Positions 42,440-51,330 are shown, counted from the stretch's first letter. The stretch is DNA of 64,000 nt from a bacterium BMS3Bbin08 (GCA_002897775.1 BDTR01000045.1:62001-126000); one strand, 5' to 3'. Program-made: numbers and translations. The notes: generated by a model not told the origin, from the sequence alone.

Positions 42440-43320
42440 GAACATTCATTTATTCTCTTCAAACCGCCGCAAAAAATCTATGGTATGAAAAATGGATAAA
42501 TATCCTTACTGTAATGACCGTGGCGGTCGGACTGTTGCTGCTCGGCACATTTGTTCTGATATCGTTAAACATGGATTCCGCGCTTAAGCGCTGGTCCAGA
42601 GGTTTCGGGCTCATTGTATATCTCGATGACGGTATAAGCAGTAACGAGGTTGGGACATTACGTGACCTCCTGCAGAAAGACCCTGATGTTACAGGTATAA
42701 CATATGTATCCCAGGCAACTGCCATCAGGGAGCTCAGGCAGACCCTCGGTGAAAGGAGCTCGATACTTGACGGGTTTGAGAAAAACCCCCTGCCCGCATC
42801 CTTTGAACTCAAGCTTAAAAGTGAGGCGCTGGATCCCGACAGAATAAAGCAAAAGGCCTCAAAATTTAAAAAACTTGCCGGTGTGGAAGACGTGCAGTAC
42901 GGAAAAAAATGGCTTGCCTCGCTCGACAGGCTAACAAAAGGGATAAAGACAATGGTCCTTATCTTCGGCGCGGTCATCCTCATTACCATTGCGTTTGTCA
43001 GCTACAGCACGATCAAGATCCTGTTTTACAGAAGAAAGGAAGAGATTGAGACTCTGAAGCTCCTTGGAGCTTCGAGGACATTTATAAGGGCCCCTTTTCT
43101 TCTGGAGGGGCTGTTCATTGGACTGTCAGGCGGTATCGCCGGTTTCCTCGGTCTGTCGTCAATGTTCTACTTTATATCAGCCGAGGTCATCGAGTTCATG
43201 CCATCAATTAAATCAGTGATGCTGTTCCTCCCGTCTGAGGCATATCCGGCCGCTCCGTTGGCAGGCGCTGTAATGAGCCTTATTGGAAGTTTTATCGCTA
43301 TCGGGAAGATCAGGTATTAA
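42436..43320 (+). CDS. ftsX: Cell-division permease-like protein FtsX
   Basis: A 294-residue inner-membrane protein with one N-terminal helix (ILTVMTVAVGLLLLGTFVLI), a periplasmic domain of about 120 residues that contacts EnvC-type activators, and three C-terminal helices of the FtsX/MacB type (LIFGAVILITIAFVSYSTIK, FLLEGLFIGLSGGIAGFLGL). Start coupled to ftsE by an ATGA overlap. Confidence 0.94.
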   Translation: MRTFIYSLQTAAKNLWYEKWINILTVMTVAVGLLLLGTFVLISLNMDSALKRWSRGFGLIVYLDDGISSNEVGTLRDLLQKDPDVTGITYVSQATAIRELRQTLGERSSILDGFEKNPLPASFELKLKSEALDPDRIKQKASKFKKLAGVEDVQYGKKWLASLDRLTKGIKTMVLIFGAVILITIAFVSYSTIKILFYRRKEEIETLKLLGASRTFIRAPFLLEGLFIGLSGGIAGFLGLSSMFYFISAEVIEFMPSIKSVMLFLPSEAYPAAPLAGAVMSLIGSFIAIGKIRY

Positions 43321-43321
43321 C

Positions 43322-44506
43322 TTGAAAAGCCGTAAATGTGGAACAAAAAGAGCATTATGCGGCATTTTGGCTTTTTCTTTTTGTTTGTTTCTTCTCAGCG
43401 CTCACTTCTCACCCTCCTTTGCCTCTAAAAACCCCAAGCGGGAGCTCAAGAAAATCGAAAAAAGACTTCGCACAGAAAAGCGCAAGATCGAGCAGGCGAT
43501 CGAAAAGGAGAAATCAATACTTACGGAGATAGAAAACACGAACAAGGCCCTCCGGAAAAAACATGAAGAATTAAAACACTACAATAAGCGTTTGACAAAC
43601 ACGAATTCAGAGATCGATAAGCTTAACGAAGAAATCTTACTGCTCGACAAAAAGCTTGGCGACAGAAAGGACATTCTAAAAACACGGCTCCGGAGTCTGT
43701 ACAAACAGCAGCACGGGATCATTGCGGACGTGCTGATTTCCGCGAGGGATTATCATGACCTCATCAAAAAGATCAGGTATATCAGCTTTATAGCTGATCA
43801 CGACAACCGGCTGATAGAGAGTTACAACAGCGGCATGGAAGAGCTCAGCGGCAAGATGGCCCGGCTTGAAGGACTGCGAAAAGACCTCGAATCCAGCAGG
43901 AAGAAAATCCGGATAAAGACCGTTGAGATGAAGAAAGAGCGCGAAAAAAAAGATCAGCTCCTTGCCTCTATAAAAAGCAAACGCGGCTCGTACGAAAAAA
44001 TGGTCAAAGAACTTGAAGAATCATCAAAGAACCTGCGCGAGCTTATCAAAAAGATCGAGATACGGAAAAAGGCCGCCCGGTATGCAGGAAAAGGCTTCGG
44101 CAAACAGCGGGGCCGTCTGCCCTGGCCTGTTGTGGGCAAAGTGCTGGTCCCTTTTGGCAGGCATAATGACCCTGAGTACAACATTCCCACTTTCAGAAAG
44201 GGGATTGAAATTAAGGCTGATCTTGGCACCGCTGTTCTGGCTGTTGCCGGGGGACGCGTTGTCTACGCGGACTGGTTTAAGGGCTACGGCCTGCTGGTCA
44301 TTGTTGATCACGGAGACGGGTATCACACGCTTTACGCCAACCTGTCCGAGATTTTTCATAAGACAGGTGATATAATCAAAAGGAGGCAGGCAGTCGGCAA
44401 GGCGGGAGAATCCGGGGTTCTTAACGTGCCGAGTCTTTATTTTGAGATCAGGCATAAAGGCAAGCCTGTTGATCCGCTTAAGTGGTTAAGAAACATGAAG
44501 AACTAA
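43322..44506 (+). CDS. EnvC-like murein hydrolase activator
   Basis: A 394-residue periplasmic protein. I start it at TTG 43322, right after ftsX, giving signal peptide ALCGILAFSFCLFLLSAHFS; the track start lies within ftsX. A long coiled coil (about residues 30-250) contacts FtsX, and a LytM/M23 domain follows. In that domain the zinc-binding histidine and aspartate positions are altered (FRKGIEI instead of HxGxD, and YANL), so it should activate amidases and not cut peptidoglycan itself, as in EnvC. Confidence 0.88.
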   Translation: MKSRKCGTKRALCGILAFSFCLFLLSAHFSPSFASKNPKRELKKIEKRLRTEKRKIEQAIEKEKSILTEIENTNKALRKKHEELKHYNKRLTNTNSEIDKLNEEILLLDKKLGDRKDILKTRLRSLYKQQHGIIADVLISARDYHDLIKKIRYISFIADHDNRLIESYNSGMEELSGKMARLEGLRKDLESSRKKIRIKTVEMKKEREKKDQLLASIKSKRGSYEKMVKELEESSKNLRELIKKIEIRKKAARYAGKGFGKQRGRLPWPVVGKVLVPFGRHNDPEYNIPTFRKGIEIKADLGTAVLAVAGGRVVYADWFKGYGLLVIVDHGDGYHTLYANLSEIFHKTGDIIKRRQAVGKAGESGVLNVPSLYFEIRHKGKPVDPLKWLRNMKN

Positions 44507-44527
44507 TCAGATGGAGGAAAACAGATA

Positions 44528-45859
44528 ATGTCCAAAAACAAACAGCTTGTCCTCTGGATAATGGTTATTGCCATAGCCTTTGCCGGAGTCTTTATAGCCA
44601 GGTTCACCGTTGAGAGCGTTAGTGCCGAAGGCGAACCTTACAAAGAGGTCAAAACATTCGCGGAGGTTCTTTCACTGGTCAAAAAGAACTATGTTGATGA
44701 GGTCGACAACAAGGAAATGATATACGGCGCCATAAAGGGCATGCTCAACGCGCTGGACCCTCATTCATCTTTTATGCCGCCTGAAATGTTCAAGGAAATG
44801 CAGATAAGCACCAAAGGGGAGTTTGGCGGCCTTGGAATACAGATTTCCATAAAAGACGGCATATTGACCATAATCGCGCCCATAGAGGACACACCGGCTT
44901 ACAGGGCCGGGGTCAAGGCCGGTGATAAGATCATTAAGATAGACGGCGAGTCAACCAAGGACATGAGTCTTAATGACGCGGTGACAAAACTGCGTGGTAA
45001 AAAGGGAACATCAGTCACAATAACAATATCAAGAAAGGACCTCCAAAAACCAAAGGACATAACGATAGTAAGAGACATAATCAAGATCAAAAGTGTAAAA
45101 AGCAGGGTCATTGATGAAACAATAGGCTATGTGAAGCTCACGCAGTTCCAGGAAAGGACCGCGGCAGACCTTAAAAAGGTCATGAGAGAACTCAGGAAGC
45201 AGGAGTTGGAGGGCTTTATCCTTGACCTCAGAAACAACCCTGGCGGGCTTTTGAATGTTTCAATTGACGTCGCCAGCCAGTTCCTGCCGCCGGATACCCT
45301 TGTTGTATATATCAAGGATAAAAGCGGTGAAAGGCTGGAATACCGCACCCGGAACAGGTCTCTGGAGTTCGATTATCCAATGATAGTGCTCGTGAACGGG
45401 GGGAGCGCGAGCGCGTCAGAGATCGTGGCCGGAGCGCTTCAGGACTGGGGCAAAGCAGTGATCCTTGGAACTCAGACATTTGGCAAAGGCTCGGTCCAGA
45501 CGGTTATCCCGCTGAGCGACGGCTCGGGCCTCAGGCTTACTACAGCCCGGTATTACACACCTAAAGACAGGTCTATTCAGGCGACAGGAATCGAACCTGA
45601 TATAGTTGTTTCGCAGGGTCCCAATGGAAAGGGAAAATTTCATCCGACGATCAGGGAAAAAGACCTTAAAGGACACCTTGAAAATGAGCACGAAAAAGAG
45701 TCTGTTAAAGAAGAAAAAGAAATAAAAGAGGGAAAAGCAGAAGAAGAGAGCGGGAAAGTTTCAGACGGAGCAGCGGAAGACATTGACATACAGCTTCAGC
45801 GCGCGATCGACCTTTTGAAGACTTGGAAGGTATTTAAGAAACTGCCAAAAGCGGCTTAA
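44528..45859 (+). CDS. C-terminal processing peptidase, S41 family
   Basis: A 443-residue exported serine protease. It has an N-terminal anchor (WIMVIAIAFAGVFIARFTVE), a PDZ domain (FGGLGIQISIKDGILTIIAP, AGVKAGDKI) and the peptidase core with catalytic serine and lysine in NGGSASASEIVAG and GTQTFGKGSVQ. A glutamate/lysine-rich C-terminal tail is unusual in composition. AGATGGAGG precedes the ATG. Together with ftsEX-envC this is a common cell-wall gene group. Confidence 0.94.
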   Translation: MSKNKQLVLWIMVIAIAFAGVFIARFTVESVSAEGEPYKEVKTFAEVLSLVKKNYVDEVDNKEMIYGAIKGMLNALDPHSSFMPPEMFKEMQISTKGEFGGLGIQISIKDGILTIIAPIEDTPAYRAGVKAGDKIIKIDGESTKDMSLNDAVTKLRGKKGTSVTITISRKDLQKPKDITIVRDIIKIKSVKSRVIDETIGYVKLTQFQERTAADLKKVMRELRKQELEGFILDLRNNPGGLLNVSIDVASQFLPPDTLVVYIKDKSGERLEYRTRNRSLEFDYPMIVLVNGGSASASEIVAGALQDWGKAVILGTQTFGKGSVQTVIPLSDGSGLRLTTARYYTPKDRSIQATGIEPDIVVSQGPNGKGKFHPTIREKDLKGHLENEHEKESVKEEKEIKEGKAEEESGKVSDGAAEDIDIQLQRAIDLLKTWKVFKKLPKAA

Positions 45860-45953
45860 GCCCGTTAAAAGTTACAGGTTATTTGTTATATGCTATTCTC
45901 TGAGGCATGTAAACGGATAACTAATAACCAGCAGCTAACAACATTAATTCAGA

Positions 45954-45993
45954 GCCCCCTTAGCTCAGCAGGATAGAGCACAGGTTTCCTAAA
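45954..45993 (+). repeat. 5' half of tRNA-Arg(CCU), left junction of the tRNA island
   Basis: Forty bases from GCCCCCTTAGCTCAGC to TTTCCTAAA are identical to the first 40 bases of the intact tRNA at 46582, then identity stops inside the anticodon loop. The last nine bases TTTCCTAAA form the shared recombination core. It cannot fold as a tRNA. Confidence 0.92.
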
Positions 45994-46074
45994 TCCCCCC
46001 TTTTCTTTAAGTGTATATTTTGCTATAGTATACTCTTTCTTGTGTTACATATTATCTTTAAAAGGATGTATTAA

Positions 46075-46275
46075 ATGAAATTTAGTGAGCTAATAAGATT
46101 GCTTGAAGAAAAGGGTTTTGAAATTGTTAAAGAAAAAGGTTCTATCAGATACTACGGGAAACCTGATTGGGACAAGCTGGTGCGAGTTGACTATCATGGT
46201 TCAAAGGAAGTACCAACAGGAACCTGTTATGCTATACTGAAGGCTGCAGGGATTAGAAAGAAGAAAAGGGGGTAA
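46075..46275 (+). CDS. hicA: HicA-like mRNA interferase fold protein
   Basis: A 66-residue protein of the HicA/YcfA double-stranded-RNA-binding-like fold: FSELIRLLEEKGFEIVKEKG, HGSKEVPTGTCYAILKAAGI. HicA toxins cleave mRNA using a histidine in a KGSH motif; here the motif reads KGSI, so catalysis may be lost or done differently. AAAAGGATGTATTAA precedes the ATG. One base separates it from hicB. Confidence 0.82.
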   Translation: MKFSELIRLLEEKGFEIVKEKGSIRYYGKPDWDKLVRVDYHGSKEVPTGTCYAILKAAGIRKKKRG

Positions 46276-46276
46276 C

Positions 46277-46522
46277 ATGATCGATATAGAATATTCTTTA
46301 ATAATAGAAGCCACGGATGACCCTAATTTTTTTGGATTTTACTCTCCTGAATTAGAGGGGTTTACCGGAACAGGACACTCCATAGAAGATTGCATCTATA
46401 AGGCAAAATGGGGAATGAAAGAGCACGTAGCTCTATTAAAAGAAAGAAAAATGCCAGTTCCATCGAGAGATCCTAACCCTAAGATCACCATTCAAAATGT
46501 TCATGAGAAAGCAACAGTTTAG
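46277..46522 (+). CDS. hicB: HicB-like antitoxin
   Basis: An 81-residue protein with the HicB partial RNase H fold: IEYSLIIEATDDPNFFGFYS, LEGFTGTGHSIEDCIYKAKW. No DNA-binding tail is present (short HicB form). Downstream of and coupled to hicA, the usual order for this pair. Confidence 0.83.
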   Translation: MIDIEYSLIIEATDDPNFFGFYSPELEGFTGTGHSIEDCIYKAKWGMKEHVALLKERKMPVPSRDPNPKITIQNVHEKATV

Positions 46523-46581
46523 ACTTACTATTTATGACGTCTGCCTTAATTATTAATCTGCTATTTGCTATTATCAAGCAT

Positions 46582-46658
46582 GCCCCCTTAGCTCAGCAGG
46601 ATAGAGCACAGGTTTCCTAAACCTGGTGTCGCACGTTCGAGTCGTGCAGGGGGCGCCA
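46582..46658 (+). tRNA. tRNA-Arg (anticodon CCU), intact
   Basis: A 77-base cloverleaf: acceptor GCCCCCT pairs with AGGGGGC, D arm GCTC/GAGC, anticodon stem CAGGT/ACCTG with loop TTCCTAA giving anticodon CCT (CCU), T arm GCACG/CGTGC, discriminator G and encoded CCA. Its 5' and 3' halves are separately duplicated at 45954 and 49434. Confidence 0.95.
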
Positions 46659-46818
46659 TCTTTTAATGCAGAAGTCAGCTTATTGAAAGGTGTATCCTGA
46701 GGTATGTATCAGAGAAGGGTACGTTGAAGTGATTCAGTGACTATAAAGACTTAGCAAATGGAAATGCAGAATCCGAAACTACTACAAACAAAAAAGTCAC
46801 TGATGATGCACACTCCAT

Positions 46819-47262
46819 TCATAGCAACTTATTAAGTGTCAAGAACGCTTTCTCAAACCTATCGACAGCATTTTTTGGTAAATCTCCAACAAGTTTGTCA
46901 AAATTCTCAACGAAATATCTTGCTGGTCTATAGTGGCTGAAGCTAGCCTTTTTTAGCAATGGGTATTCTTGCAGGTATTCTTCAATTTTTACTAACACCC
47001 GAGGATGATTTGATTTGAGTGATGTGGCAGTTATCGCCTTTTTAAGTTCACTTTCATATTCTCCGTTCACCAACTTAAGATAAAAATCCGTCCCAAACAT
47101 ATCTTCTATGTCCGCTTCCTTTCCTTCTGTAAAATCAGCAAACGTCAAGACATTTTTCTTTTGGAGTAGCTTTTTCTTAAATAAGTTCTCAATCGTCTGA
47201 GCGTCCTTTTTCTGATAGTCAATCAAAGTAGCCACATTTAGTCCCCTTTGACTGCCCAAAAG
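46819..47262 (-). pseudogene. OLD-family nuclease, C-terminal (Toprim) part in shifted frame
   Basis: This frame continues the OLD-family protein after a one-base shift around the A4 run at 47258-47261. LGSQRGLNVATLIDYQKKD looks like the Toprim strand carrying the metal-binding DxD-type acid, and the rest is a helical C-terminus. The ORF track starts this piece at 47283, but that start is inside the upstream frame and has no ribosome-binding site. It is either a broken gene, a sequencing slip or programmed frameshifting. Confidence 0.75.
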
Positions 47263-48799
47263 TGGGCACCTTATCACTGCCACCTACTGGAGTAATCGTC
47301 CAATCTGTACTTAAACCTGTACGCCCACTCCTTTCGAGGAATGTAGATACTGTCTGGATAAACAGAAGGTCAGACACTCCTTCAACAACTAAGCAGTTTT
47401 TGCCCACAAACAGAGTTTGATAAATTTCATAGCCAAGAGCCCCTTGCAACGGAAAGAGACTGTCTTCGTGAGCTTCCAAAACATCAGTAAACACCTTGGT
47501 TCCGTCATTCTCTTTAGGCATTTTATCCTCGTGCTCAATGCCACTGTCTTGCACGATACGAACTCTTTCAAAATGCCGAGAATCGACCATAAAAGGCGAA
47601 TGTGTTGTGTAGATTGTTTGGTGTTTGTCTTTCAATTCTTGCTCAAAATAGTTCAATAGATCCTCTTGAGCTTTCCCATGCAAAAAAAGTCCAGGTTCAT
47701 CAAGGAGGAGGATTACGTTGCTTCCTTTGTAATCTTTTTCGATTTGTGAATACCAAGCAAGAAAAGAAAAAAACCAAACAAAACCTCTTGAACGAGTTCC
47801 CAAATTCGTCGAGACCATATGTCTTGAATCGTAAACATTAGCCCAGATATTTGTACCGGAAGTTAGCCCGGGTGGGTCATTCGGCCTAGCGGGTCTCACG
47901 TCAAATCGCATCTGCACGTGCTTATTCTGGGACCAGTACTGAAGGACTTTTTTGCTTAGACGGTTTCCAGCACCCTCTAATTTATTAACCAGATCTTGAG
48001 TGCGAGCCGATTCTAATAGTTGATCAAGGTCAAGTCTCGCCAAACCTATTAGGCCCAACATAGGATAATCAGATTGCTCTAAGTCAGCACTTTCCTGCCT
48101 GCTTTTCAATGCTTCGATGTTCTCGTGACCCTTCATCTGGTAATATTCATCGAAATATAAAAACTTTGGTACGCGAGAGGAAAGTAATTTATTATAAATG
48201 TACCAACTGACATCATGTTCCTGAATGACCTTTAGAATCTTTGTCAAGCGTTTAGTGTCTTCGGTTGCTTCTACTGTTGCTATCAAATCGAGCATAGCAG
48301 CGACATCATCCATGGCTTCAGTAAGTTTCTTTTGAAGGTCTGCTGGAATATTCGCTTTTTGAATTAGGTATTTTATAGACTCATCTTTGTTAGCTTCTAA
48401 ACTAAATGTGCGTGTTGAAGTCACGCTGCCCCGTGAATCGGGATACTTCCGAGAAAGTGTTAATTTTTTATTTTTCAGCGCCTTTTTACCAAACAAGCTT
48501 GTAATAGCTTCCATATCATCGCCTTGAAGCTCAAATGTTCCCTCAACAACAGTTGCAGGTTCGCGATTTTCTTCTGAAACATCTTCTTCATAATCTGAAA
48601 CTTCAGCTCGCGGGTAATCGTTTGTTACATCAAACTCTGAATCAGTGGATATTATAGGATTCAACTTATACAGTGCTTCTAGCAAAGCAGTTTTGCCTGC
48701 CTCATTTTTTCCAACAAGGCATGTGATGTCGCCAATTTCAAAATCATTGGAGTCCCAAATTGATTTATATTCTTTTACCCGGGTCGCGATAAGCTTCAT
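47219..48799 (-). CDS. OLD-family AAA ATPase/Toprim endonuclease, N-terminal part (frameshifted)
   Basis: A 526-codon frame with Walker A CLVGKNEAGKTALLEALY near residue 30, Walker B VILLLDEPGLFLHG and an H-loop at YTTHSPFM, the ABC-type ATPase of OLD (overcoming lysogenization defect) proteins. The Toprim domain begins with CLVVEGVSDLLFI, but the frame ends soon after at KCGYFD, with the remainder in another frame (separate entry). AAGGAGTAAATT precedes the ATG. OLD proteins are anti-phage nucleases; no partner helicase (Gabija) is present. Sits on the tRNA island beside hicAB, consistent with defence cargo. Confidence 0.85.
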   Translation of the reverse strand: MKLIATRVKEYKSIWDSNDFEIGDITCLVGKNEAGKTALLEALYKLNPIISTDSEFDVTNDYPRAEVSDYEEDVSEENREPATVVEGTFELQGDDMEAITSLFGKKALKNKKLTLSRKYPDSRGSVTSTRTFSLEANKDESIKYLIQKANIPADLQKKLTEAMDDVAAMLDLIATVEATEDTKRLTKILKVIQEHDVSWYIYNKLLSSRVPKFLYFDEYYQMKGHENIEALKSRQESADLEQSDYPMLGLIGLARLDLDQLLESARTQDLVNKLEGAGNRLSKKVLQYWSQNKHVQMRFDVRPARPNDPPGLTSGTNIWANVYDSRHMVSTNLGTRSRGFVWFFSFLAWYSQIEKDYKGSNVILLLDEPGLFLHGKAQEDLLNYFEQELKDKHQTIYTTHSPFMVDSRHFERVRIVQDSGIEHEDKMPKENDGTKVFTDVLEAHEDSLFPLQGALGYEIYQTLFVGKNCLVVEGVSDLLFIQTVSTFLERSGRTGLSTDWTITPVGGSDKVPTFGQSKGTKCGYFD

Positions 48800-49033
48800 A
48801 ATTTACTCCTTATATCTTTTGTCTTAGTGAAGATACAATCACCTTTGTGTTAGATTGAAAGCATGCCATTCTCTTATATGTTTATTCTATCTTTTTATCA
48901 GTCTATCGACTGAAATAGTGCATGTCAAGCAAAAATAGCAGGAAAATGACAACAAATTCTGTTCCATCTTATTTTGGTCTTTTTGTTTTGAGTTCCGAGA
49001 CCAGCGCGTACGTTGACATAGAACAGCACAAAA

Positions 49034-49276
49034 TTAAGGAGATATTATAACTATGGCATACCAGGCAGCGGCCGCGCTTAAAACAGATGCGATAGCAGAA
49101 ATGAGTGCGATCAGCCACAGCCGAGCCTCGCGCTGGGAGCGTTCAACCTCCATAACTCGTCTTTGTAATTCAGGCTCAACAAGATGACCTCTTCCGGTAT
49201 AGACTTCGTGTAGAGATACACCTAACTCATTCGCTCTCTCTTCTAGTTTTTTTCCTGACAATAATTTCTTAGCCAT
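49034..49276 (-). CDS. Small single-pass membrane protein in the island
   Basis: An 80-residue protein with an N-terminal soluble part (KKLEERANELGVSLHEVYTG, ELQRRVMEVERSQREARLW) and a C-terminal helix (LIALISAIASVLSAAAAWYA). The first part looks helical and DNA-binding-like, but no known family is recognised. On the same strand as the OLD gene, 234 bases upstream of it, so they may be one defence unit with an effector or sensor at the membrane. Confidence 0.6.
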   Translation of the reverse strand: MAKKLLSGKKLEERANELGVSLHEVYTGRGHLVEPELQRRVMEVERSQREARLWLIALISAIASVLSAAAAWYAIVIISP

Positions 49277-49433
49277 CTTACGTCATTGTAGCAGAATTGT
49301 AGCAGAATATAGCGGAATGGACAGAAAATACAGGAAATAGCAGGAACAAGCAGAACCCTGTTTTCTTTTTTAAATCAGCAAATTGGCTAAAAACTCAGGC
49401 CAGAGGCCAACTTACGAAAATACCCTATTTTGT

Positions 49434-49480
49434 TTTCCTAAACCTGGTGTCGCACGTTCGAATCGTGCAGGGGGCGCCAT
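49434..49480 (+). repeat. 3' half of tRNA-Arg(CCU), right junction of the tRNA island
   Basis: Forty-seven bases from TTTCCTAAACCTGG to GGGGGCGCCAT match bases 46613-46659 with a single difference (A at 49462 for G). It begins exactly with the TTTCCTAAA core. Confidence 0.92.
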
Positions 49481-49488
49481 TATCTTCC

Positions 49489-51129
49489 TCAGGGTTCGAT
49501 AACATAAAAAGGGACCTTCCTGAATGTTAACTCATAGTCTTTAATAAAGCGCGGTTTTCTCCTGCTCATATCATGATGCCGCACCTGCTTACCTTTTTCA
49601 AGGACATAATGGACAGGAACCAGAGAACCGCTTTTGGGGGCGATAAATCCAAGCTGTACTATCCTGTAGTTTTTCTCTATATAATCCCACGACTCAAAAG
49701 ACCTCGCCTGTTTCATAAAATCCGCGTTAATGTAAATATACCTGGAGTTGAACCTTTTCTCGTATTTTTCGATCGCCTGCGTTTTTTTCGGGATATTCGC
49801 GCAGAACCGTTCGGCAAAAAAACAGACGCCCGCGTGCTGAGAAGCCCCAAGTCTTAAAAAACGGTCTGTTTCACCGGTATTGTTCTTTATTATTTCGCCT
49901 GCTATGTCAATGCCGTAGAATTGGGTATCAAATGCCAAATTAATACTTTCCTGGACCGTACCCATGCTAAAAACCAGCACCAGAAAAGCCCCGGCCTTGA
50001 GATACTCGAATTTAAACAGCCGGGACAAAAAGGAAAAAAAAGCGAGCAAAGCGTTTGCTATACAAAAAGCAACCAGATAGACATAAGGCATTTGGTAATA
50101 GTTGTGTCCCTTAAAAAAACTGCTGAACACCATCAGGTAGATCACAATGGAAAAAAGATAAACCGTAAAAAACTTTCTGAACGTGCTTTTTTTGATGAAC
50201 AGAACCATGACGCCCAGGACAAAGATAAGTCCAAGAAAGGATGTGTAGTTCCCAATCCAGAAGTTCTCAAAGAACGGATAATTTGTTCTCCAGTAGGCAG
50301 GATCAAGAAACTCCAGGAACCTGATCCTGTGCGCGGTCCCCTTAAGTAGTGAGGCATGTACGTTCGACAGGGCTACAAGCAGTATGAACACCGGTAGAAC
50401 AAGAAAGGATAAATAGCCGATATAAGGCATAAAATTCTTTGTCTTTATGTCTTCGAACAATTGCCTGTACGGGAAAATTGCCAGTACCGCGACACAGGGG
50501 ACCAGGAAGGAGACCTTATACAGACCTATGACAGCCAGTGTGAGCCCGGCAAAAAAAGATTTCCTGAAGCTTGGTGATTCCTTCCACCTGAGAAAAAGCA
50601 GGAAAAAGAGCATCATAAAAAACAGCGCGGGGCTTTCAGGCTGGATGTTTCTACCATAAAAAACATTGATCGGCAGTATGGTCATAACGCCCGCGGTTAA
50701 CAATGACAGATTGGGTTCCTGCGTAAGCCTTTTGGTCAGAAAAAACGCGAGAACAACGGTCCCAAGGGAAAAAAGTATTATTTGCAGCCGCATGATCCAA
50801 AAACTGACGCCAAATACATTCCACAAAAAATATCCGACGTAAGGTATTATTGGAAGCTGGGGATATTCCTCATGGTACGGCGGATCTTCACTGCCGTAGA
50901 AAAAGACCTCGCGGTGAATGGAAAGACCTTTTTTGTAGTAATTCGTCGTGATGCTTAAATAATTGTTCTCCTTCATATTGTGATATCCGACACTGGGATA
51001 GTCGATGTGATACGCCCTCAGATAAAATCCGAACAAAAGGAAAAAAATAAGGAGAAATTTGATATAGTGGCGTCTTAAAAAAAGCAGTCTTTGACCATCT
51101 GGATGGGGGGCTGTTATTTCTTCTTTCAT
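49489..51129 (-). CDS. GT39-like (ArnT/PMT-type) membrane glycosyltransferase
   Basis: A 546-residue protein with a cytoplasmic N-terminus, about ten to eleven hydrophobic helices and the first-loop acidic region PSVGYHNMKENNYLSI followed by EEYPQLPIIPYVGY, typical of GT-C enzymes that use lipid-linked sugars. The C-terminal 130 residues are soluble. It is not closely similar to the paralogous pair at 29583 and 34000. Its stop lies nine bases from the tRNA-Arg 3' half, so the island inserted just beside it. Confidence 0.75.
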   Translation of the reverse strand: MKEEITAPHPDGQRLLFLRRHYIKFLLIFFLLFGFYLRAYHIDYPSVGYHNMKENNYLSITTNYYKKGLSIHREVFFYGSEDPPYHEEYPQLPIIPYVGYFLWNVFGVSFWIMRLQIILFSLGTVVLAFFLTKRLTQEPNLSLLTAGVMTILPINVFYGRNIQPESPALFFMMLFFLLFLRWKESPSFRKSFFAGLTLAVIGLYKVSFLVPCVAVLAIFPYRQLFEDIKTKNFMPYIGYLSFLVLPVFILLVALSNVHASLLKGTAHRIRFLEFLDPAYWRTNYPFFENFWIGNYTSFLGLIFVLGVMVLFIKKSTFRKFFTVYLFSIVIYLMVFSSFFKGHNYYQMPYVYLVAFCIANALLAFFSFLSRLFKFEYLKAGAFLVLVFSMGTVQESINLAFDTQFYGIDIAGEIIKNNTGETDRFLRLGASQHAGVCFFAERFCANIPKKTQAIEKYEKRFNSRYIYINADFMKQARSFESWDYIEKNYRIVQLGFIAPKSGSLVPVHYVLEKGKQVRHHDMSRRKPRFIKDYELTFRKVPFYVIEP

Positions 51130-51256
51130 CGTTAACGGTTAATTAATGCAACACCTTAATATCCAAAAGCTTTAATAATGAAGCACTGCTTATATATTGC
51201 TCCGACCAATTATGATGCAAGGTGGTCGGGGCGATCCCGACACAAAACATAAGAAA

Positions 51257-51330
51257 TCGGGATGGGGGGATTTGAACCCCCGGCCCCTGCGTCCCGAACG
51301 CAGTGCGCTACCAGTCTGCGCTACATCCCG
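51257..51330 (-). tRNA. tRNA-Pro (anticodon CGG)
   Basis: On the minus strand: acceptor CGGGATG/CATCCCG, D arm, anticodon stem CTGCG/CGCAG with loop TTCGGGA (anticodon CGG), T arm GGGGG/CCCCC with loop TTCAAAT, discriminator A. CCA is not encoded, unlike the tRNA-Arg above. Confidence 0.94.

Larger units (their letters stand above)
45985..49442. mobile_element. tRNA-Arg-associated accessory island (two cassette-like modules)
   Basis: The nine-base core TTTCCTAAA of the tRNA-Arg anticodon loop appears three times: at the end of the 5' half (45985), inside the intact tRNA (46613) and at the start of the 3' half (49434). Recombination between the outer two would excise 3.45 kb and rebuild a complete tRNA-Arg. 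Modules: 45994-46621 with hicA/hicB, and 46622-49442 with the OLD-family gene and a small membrane protein. No integrase gene is in it, so mobility would need a recombinase acting in trans or the element is a decayed remnant. Confidence 0.75.

Noticed and set aside
43283-43321. Start of the EnvC-like gene at 43283
   Set aside because: It would lie within ftsX; TTG 43322 immediately precedes a proper signal peptide.
45954-45993. Second functional tRNA-Arg
   Set aside because: Only the 5' half is present; identity ends within the anticodon loop and no 3' half follows for 3.4 kb.
46819-48799. Gabija (GajA/GajB) defence system
   Set aside because: The OLD-type protein is present, but there is no UvrD-like helicase partner nearby.
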